A model generated the notes under the pieces. That model saw only the letters and a list, made by a program, of their open reading frames with translations. It had not been told where the DNA came from and did no database searches. From Erinaceus europaeus (taxonomy: Eukaryota > Chordata > Mammalia > Eulipotyphla > Erinaceidae), in NCBI RefSeq assembly GCF_950295315.1, contig NC_080164.1, positions 14,810,427 through 14,874,426 of the forward strand: DNA of 64,000 nt. Reading direction: 5' to 3'. Positions 59,451 to 64,000 of the stretch are shown here, one piece after another (positions within the stretch are counted from its first letter, which is position 1; the number at the start of each line of letters is the position of its first letter). Position numbers and translations under genes: made by a program.

Positions 59451-59754
59451 CTTTTTTTTCTTTCTTTCTTTCTTTTTTTTTTTTTTAATAGAGGCACCAG
59501 ATGGTGGGTAAGGGAAAGAAGAAAGCCTAAAGACTGTTGAATTAAAGGAGATTTCAAAGGGATGGAACGGAAAACACAAGTTGAATTTTGAAAGGTTTAA
59601 TCAAAACAGATGGCAGAATATCTCAGCCTGAGGGAAGGGGAAAATTGTCTCCGAACCTGACTGAAGTGGGGAGTATCTTCACCCTAACTTCCTGGGCCCC
59701 TGGCTGGATGCTGCTTCTCTTTAGGAAGCTGGTTCAGAGGAAGGAGAGACCAGG
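59451..59754. other. T-run then unassigned DNA
   Basis: (T)n with CTTT units at 59451-59489; no repeat body or gene is recognised after it. Confidence 0.4.
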
Positions 59755-59895
59755 GTGTGTGTGTGTGTGTGTGTGTGTGTCTGTGTGTGTCTGTGTGTCT
59801 CTGTGTGTGTGTGTGTGTGTGTGTGTCTGTGTGTGTGTGTGTGTGTATGTGTGTGTGTGTGTGTGTGTGTGCGTGTCTGTGTGTGTGTGTGTGTC
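59755..59895. repeat. (TG)n microsatellite, 140 bp, CT-interrupted
   Basis: Long TG array broken by about six TC/CT units. Frames across it give a Val/Cys repeat with no meaning. Confidence 0.95.
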
Positions 59896-60089
59896 TTAGA
59901 TGCCAGACATGTGAGTGAACGTTGTTGAAATGCCTTTCTAATTAAGCTACCATAAATACTGGTTTATTATGCCTGTGATCTTTGTTTTCAGATCAAAAAA
60001 CTTTTTTTTAAAAAAAATAACCAACACAGTTTGTGAAGACAAAATCACTTCCACTCTGGAGGTAGGAAAAGGAAACCAGTATTGTTTTG

Positions 60090-60140
60090 TTTTTTTTTTT
60101 GCCCTTGTTGTTTTCTATTAATGTTGTAGTTATTGTTGCT
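60090..60140 (-). mobile_element. SINE-A tail fragment, antisense
   Basis: TTTTTTTTGCCCTTGTTGTT and GTTGTAGTTATTGTTGCTGG only; no body. Confidence 0.65.
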
Positions 60141-60326
60141 GGTTTTTTAAAAATATTTATCAATTTCCTTTTTGTTGGCCTTGTTGTTTTTATTGTTGTT
60201 GATGTCGTCATTGTTGGATAGGACAGAGAGAAATGGAGAGAGGAGGGGGAGACAGACAGGGGGAGAGAAAGATCGACACCTGCAGACCTGCTTCACTGCC
60301 TGTGAAGTGACCCCCCTGCAGGTGGG
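60141..60326 (-). mobile_element. SINE-A body, headless, joined to L1 sequence
   Basis: AAATATTTATCAATTTCC tail, GTTGGATAGGACAGAGAG, GACACCTGCAGACC, CCCCCTGCAGGTGGGACC. It stops at the body/head border and L1 3' UTR sequence follows directly. Confidence 0.85.
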
Positions 60327-60740
60327 ACCTAGGTCCCACTAGGTCCTCTGTCATCCTTCTTGGACCTGTATTTTCCCTACCCACCCACCTCCACCCCAGA
60401 GTCTTTTACTTTGGTGCGATACGCCAATTCCATTTCAGGTTCTACTTGTGTTTTCTTTTCTGATCTTGTTTTTCAACTTCTGCCTGAGAGTGAGATCATC
60501 CCATATTCATCCTTCTGTTTCTAACTTATTTCACTTAACATGAAATTTTCAAGGTCCATCCAAGATCGGCTGAAAACGGTGAAGTCACTGTTTTTTTACA
60601 GCTGAGTAGTATTCCATTGTGTATATAGACCACAACTTGCTCAGCCACTCATCTGTTGTTACACATGGGTTGCTTCCAGGTTTTGGCTATTATAAATAGT
60701 TCTGCTAAGAACATATGTGTACACAGATCTTTTTGGATAA
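60327..60740 (-). mobile_element. L1 3' fragment, antisense, lacking its own 3' terminus
   Basis: Antisense of the fragment at 1-680. It starts inside the 3' UTR (CCACTAGGTCCTCTGTCATC, same as GATGACAGAGGACCTAGTGG at 654) and runs through GAGAGTGAGATCATCCC and CATCCAAGATCGGCTG to CACAGATCTTTTTGGAT. The usual terminus (CATTAATTCCTCAATAAAG) is absent. Confidence 0.88.
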
Positions 60741-60744
60741 AATG

Positions 60745-61018
60745 TTGATTTATTTCCTTTTGTTCCCTTTGTTGTTTTATTGTTGTAGTTATTGTTGTTG
60801 TTATTGATGTCATTGTTGTTGGATAGGACAGAAAGAAATGGAGAGAGGAGGAGAACACAGGGGGAGAGAAAGACAGACACCTGCAGACCTGCCTCACCGC
60901 CTGTGAAGTGACTCCCCCTGCAGGTGGGGAGCCAGGGGCTTGAACTGGAATCCTTATGCTCGTCCTTGTGCTTTGTGCCACCTGCACTTAGCCGGCTGCA
61001 CTACCGCCTGACTCCCAA
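60745..61018 (-). mobile_element. SINE-A, antisense
   Basis: GATTTATTTCCTTTTGTTCC, GTTGGATAGGACAGAAAG, GGTGGGGAGCCAGGGGC, CACTACCGCCTGACTCCC. Confidence 0.92.
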
Positions 61019-61224
61019 AAACCAGGATTCTTGTGCGTCTAATGTGCACCTTTCTCTCATTCTCTTCTCGTTACCTATTTTCATTCAGCCTTTGGGATAG
61101 AGTGATCCTAGCAGGAAGACATTCGTTTCTTGCCCAAAGGGAGAGAAGGCCCACAGAGACAACGAATGTCACCCAGGTTATTTTATTTCTTCCCTTTAGA
61201 AAAAAATGGATTAACCCTATTGGT

Positions 61225-61349
61225 TGGTTGGCTTTAATTTTTCAAATATTTATTTATTTAAATGGGAGAGATGGAATGAGAGAGAGACAGAGACTAAAGC
61301 ATTGCTCAGCTCTGGTTTATGATGGTGCTGGAGATTGAACACGGGGCAG
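61225..61349 (-). mobile_element. SINE-C-related, antisense, left part
   Basis: AAATATTTATTTATTTAAAT, AAAGCATTGCTCAGCTC, GGAGATTGAACACGGGGC; interrupted by a SINE-B and resumed at 61571. Confidence 0.75.
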
Positions 61350-61560
61350 GATGGAGTGGATGCAGTGGTGGCACCTGGTTAAGTGCATACACTGCAGTGC
61401 ACAAGGACCCAGGTTCAAGCCCCTGGTTCTCACCTGTAGGGGAAAGGTTTCATGAGTGGTGAAGTCAAGCTGCAAGTGTCTCTCTCTCCCTCTCTATCCT
61501 CCCTTCCCTCTATTTCTCTCTGTCTCTATCCAATAATAAATAAAATAAAATAAAGTGAGA
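61350..61560 (+). mobile_element. SINE-B inside an antisense SINE-C
   Basis: GATGCAGTGGTGGCACCTGG, GGTTCAAGCCCCTGG, CTCTATCCAATAATAAATAA. Confidence 0.88.
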
Positions 61561-61645
61561 GAGAGAGAGAGAGATTGGACCTGGGACCTCGAAGCCCCAG
61601 GCATGAAAGTCTTTCACAGAACCATTATGCTGTCTCCTCAGGCTC
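61561..61645 (-). mobile_element. SINE-C-related, antisense, right part
   Basis: (GA)n, GATTGGACCTGGGACCTC, AACCATTATGCTGTCTCC. Confidence 0.72.
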
Positions 61646-61775
61646 TATTGATTTATTTTTAATTGAGCAAGAGAAAGAAACCAGAGCAGTTATGCATTGT
61701 TAGGGAGCAACTCAGGGGCCTTACACATGCAAGGCGTGTGAGTCTCCTTCCTGGTCCCTCACCCAATTCCTTATG
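61646..61775 (-). mobile_element. SINE, antisense, unassigned subtype
   Basis: TTAATTGAGCAAGAGAAAG, GGGCCTTACACATGCAAGG, GTCTCCTTCCTGGTCCC. Confidence 0.5.
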
Positions 61776-62150
61776 TAGTGACAGGGCCCTGATCTCAACT
61801 CTGGTTAGCTTGGGCTCTCTCCAAAATTCCAGAAGCATTCCTGCACTGCAGCTCTAAAACTGAGAGAGCTGGGGAAGTGACTATCTCTGTCTCTAACCCT
61901 CAGTTTCTTCCCCTGGACAACAGCAAAAATGGTGCCTGCTCTCTGGAGAAGCATGGGCCTGGGCTGGGACTTGTGTCTGAAGAGAGGTAGGCAATGGACT
62001 CTGATATTCTGTGCTTGCCGGCGGAGACCTCTGAACCCTGCTGAACCTTGCTGGGCCACCAGGGTTATTTTGATTAGACTGATCATGTCCTGAGGATGGA
62101 GACAGCTGTGCAAACACACACACACACACAAAGTTAGGGCACAAAAATGC
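61776..62150. other. No recognisable feature (375 bp)
   Basis: A 152-codon minus frame (61805-62263) crosses a (CA)n run at 62115-62130 and resembles no known protein. Confidence 0.4.
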
Positions 62151-62154
62151 CCAC

Positions 62155-62240
62155 GAAGAATATATTTATACAACACATATGTAGTGAGAGTCTCCTGCAT
62201 GCCAGGCCTAGTGCGAGTGGGTGGAGACACAAAATGAGAG
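62155..62240 (+). mobile_element. Possible MIR/L2 remnant
   Basis: TGTAGTGAGAGTCTCCTGCA, TGCCAGGCCTAGTGCGAG resembles the phrase CTACTATGTGCCAGGCACTG. Confidence 0.4.
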
Positions 62241-62297
62241 GGCCTGGAAAGAGAGCAGACCACTCAAGGTTTCCTGCTGGGAAGTGACTTTTAGAAA

Positions 62298-62425
62298 GAG
62301 GGCCCAGCATAATAGTTATGCAAACAGACTCTCATGCCTTAGGCTCTGAGGTTCCAGGTTCAATCCCCAGCACCATCATAAACCAGAGCCAAGCAGTGCT
62401 CTGGTAAAATAAATAAATAAAATAA
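62298..62425 (+). mobile_element. SINE-C
   Basis: GGGCCCAGCATAATAGTTAT, CAGGTTCAATCCCCAGC, AGCAGTGCTCTGGTAAAAT. Confidence 0.88.
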
Positions 62426-62427
62426 GT

Positions 62428-62545
62428 TTTGGGCAGAAGGTACACAGCATAATATTTACACAAAGTGATTCTCATGTCTGAGGCTCCAAAATCTCAGGTT
62501 CAATCCCCAGCATACCATCAACCAGAGCCAAATTCTGTTAAATTA
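62428..62545 (+). mobile_element. SINE-C
   Basis: GGGCAGAAGGTACACAGC, CAGGTTCAATCCCCAGC; its end is broken where a SINE-A begins. Confidence 0.78.
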
Positions 62546-62546
62546 G

Positions 62547-62760
62547 GGGCAAAGTGCAAGGACCGGCGTAAAGATCCTGGTTGGAGCCCCCCAGCTCCCC
62601 ACCTGCAGGGGAGTCGCTTCACAAGCAGTGAAGCAGGTCTGCAGGGGTCTGTCTTTCTCTCCCCCTCTCTGTCCTCCCCTCCTCTCTCCATTTCTCTCTG
62701 TCCTAGCCAACAATGACAACGACAATAATAACTACAACAATAAAACAAGGGGAATAAATA
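62547..62760 (+). mobile_element. SINE-A, 5' truncated
   Basis: Starts at GGGGCAAAGTGCAAGGACC within the head; the tail ends GGGGAATAAATA. Confidence 0.88.
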
Positions 62761-62793
62761 TTATATATATTTATATATATATATATATATATC
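62761..62793. repeat. (AT)n microsatellite
   Basis: TATATATTTATATATAT-type run after the SINE tail. Confidence 0.9.
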
Positions 62794-62859
62794 CCAGCCA
62801 TTATCCAGTATGAGGAGACTTCTTGCTAAGTCTACACCTTAGACTTGATCAAAGATGGA

Positions 62860-62989
62860 AAAGCAAGTGGTACACCTGGTTGAGCACATACATCACCATG
62901 CACCAGGACCCAGGTTCAAAGCCCTGTAGGGGGAAAATGTAGTTGTGGTGAAGCAGTGCTGCAGGTGTCCATTTCTCTTTCTTGCTCTC

Positions 62990-63050
<61 letters not shown>

Positions 63051-63090
63051 CCCCTTCCTCAATTTCTCTCCATCCTATCAAAATAAAATT
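62860..63090 (+). mobile_element. SINE-B containing a (TG)n
   Basis: AAGTGGTACACCTGGTTGAG, GTTCAAAGCCC, then (TG)n at 62992-63047 in place of the CT-rich body, and CAATTTCTCTCCATCCTATC. Confidence 0.82.
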
Positions 63091-63475
63091 AATTCACTAA
63101 CATTTTACAGAATTATGTTTTTAATGCTACCTGTGCCTAACCTGCCCTTGGATGAGATTGTGCACCTCCAGCCTCCGTCCTCATGAGACTGCTGGGTCTG
63201 GAAAATATGTGTGAGGCTTCCACAGGCGTCACACCTGAGGGGTCTCTGGGAGCCTGCTCCTTTATCGTTCTGCCTGCTTCATGGAGGTGCATGGCTGGCT
63301 GATAAGCAACTGTCTAGCTACACATTGTGCTTTTTCTGTGAGAAGAGAGCACAGGTGAGCTGGGCAGTCAGGAATGAGGGAGAGAGAGAAGCACACCGAA
63401 TCCCAGCCAGGCAGGAATGACCTTCAGTCCTTCTTTGCTGCCCAGAACAAATGGAGGATTTTTTCCCCCCATGAA
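63091..63475. other. No recognisable feature (385 bp)
   Basis: Unassigned. Confidence 0.4.
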
Positions 63476-63477
63476 AA

Positions 63478-63570
63478 AATCCGGGCAAGTGATTCAGGGG
63501 TAGAGTTCAAGACTTGCATGCACAAGGTTCTGGGTTTGAGTTCCTGTTCCACATGTGCTGGAGTGGTTCT
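63478..63570 (+). mobile_element. SINE-F
   Basis: GGGCAAGTGATTCAGGGGTA, TGCATGCACAAGGTTCTGGG, TTTGAGTTCCTGTTCC: a tRNA-like head with A- and B-box spacing. Confidence 0.5.
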
Positions 63571-64000
63571 CGAGGCTGCCTTCCCCTTTTTCTCCCTTCT
63601 CTTTCCTCTGCTTCCCCACTCTGACCTGCCTGATGTGTTCTTTGGGCTCAGGGCTGGTGATTGAAAACCAAAGAGCCCTTTCTGAGGAAGAGGACTAAGG
63701 CAGCGTGAGAGAATCATACCCCAGAGATCCTGTGTGTACCAAGAGTTCTAGAGAAGAAAATCAAGAACAACCACATTCCAGACAGGACTGGGACGCCTTG
63801 GGAAGGCGGTGGCAAGGAATTGCAGTTGGGCGCCGAGAAGAGGAAGGGGTGGCATGTGTTGATGGGGGAGTGATTGGGTTCAGGAAACTGAAGCCACTGA
63901 GGGGTACCCTGCGCGCTATCGCCATCCCAGACTCATCTGGAGGCAAGGATACAGGGTCTTGGAGAGGCTGAGGCATCACCATGAGAAGGGGAATGAGCTT
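63571..64000. other. No recognisable feature to the right edge
   Basis: Short overlapping frames only (88 and 97 codons on opposite strands); no protein recognised. Confidence 0.4.

Noticed and set aside
59588..59899. 103-codon frame with a Val/Cys-rich end
   Set aside because: The second half is the (TG)n microsatellite translated; the first half has no support.
61805..62263. 152-codon minus frame as a gene
   Set aside because: It crosses a (CA)n run and a possible MIR/L2 remnant; no recognisable domain.

Overview
The window is mammalian nuclear DNA, and the repeats point to a hedgehog (Erinaceidae; Erinaceus or close kin). Three things show this. First, dozens of copies of tRNA-headed SINEs with CACCTGCAGGGGAGTCGC / CTGTCCTATCCAACAA bodies, which I associate with hedgehogs. 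Second, a young L1 lineage. Third, a copy of a Vingi-clade non-LTR retrotransposon, a clade I know as described from hedgehog genomes and absent from other mammals examined at that time. I recognise no functional host protein-coding gene or exon. Almost every long ORF is retroelement coding debris or a chance frame through simple repeat.

Repeat labels used below. SINE-A: head TAGCGCAGCGGGTTAA...GGTTCGAGCCC, pyrimidine-rich body, AAC/AAT-rich tail; some copies carry an extra 60-nt 3' module. SINE-B: head GGTGGTGCACCTGGTTAAG, ends CTGTCTCTATCCAATAAATA. SINE-C: head GGGAGATAGCATAATGG, ends AGCAGTGCTCTGGTAAAA. SINE-D: head GGCCTGGGAGGTGGCACAGTGG, ends in CTCATTAATAAATAAAA. SINE-E: seen in antisense, ends CCACTGCGCCACCTCCC. 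SINE-F: tRNA-Ala-like head, GCTCAGTGG...GGGTTCAA. Ends of repeats are good to about 10 bp unless a target-site duplication (TSD) is quoted.

Layout. 1-1.08 kb: 3' end of an L1 with a SINE-A inside it. 1.1-9 kb: SINEs, a 395-bp pyrimidine tract, a 135-bp imperfect inverted repeat around an LTR-like spacer, a MIR. 9.25-14.27 kb: an antisense class II (betaretrovirus-like) ERV inserted in a SINE-A; gag, pro and most of RT are deleted. 14.3-18.9 kb: SINEs, a repeat-poor stretch, then a solo LTR inside an ancient repeat. 20-29.6 kb: dense SINEs, many inserted in a decayed antisense L1. 29.8-32.9 kb: the Vingi element, with its 5' part inverted. 33-46.5 kb: old LINE 3' regions, SINEs and a second solo LTR of the family at 18.3 kb. 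46.6-52.45 kb: a full-length but inactivated L1 with intact TSDs. 52.5-64 kb: few SINEs, relatively unique DNA with microsatellites, a 7SK RNA pseudogene at 58.6 kb, and an L1/SINE chimera near 60.3 kb.

The window therefore reads as an intergenic or intronic stretch where insertions nest in datable order: ancient MIR/L2/L1 fragments first, then SINEs, then the ERV, Vingi and solo LTRs that interrupt some of them. Repeat-poor segments at 16.3-16.8, 53.9-54.25 and 55.5-56.0 kb are the best places to look for host regulatory sequence.
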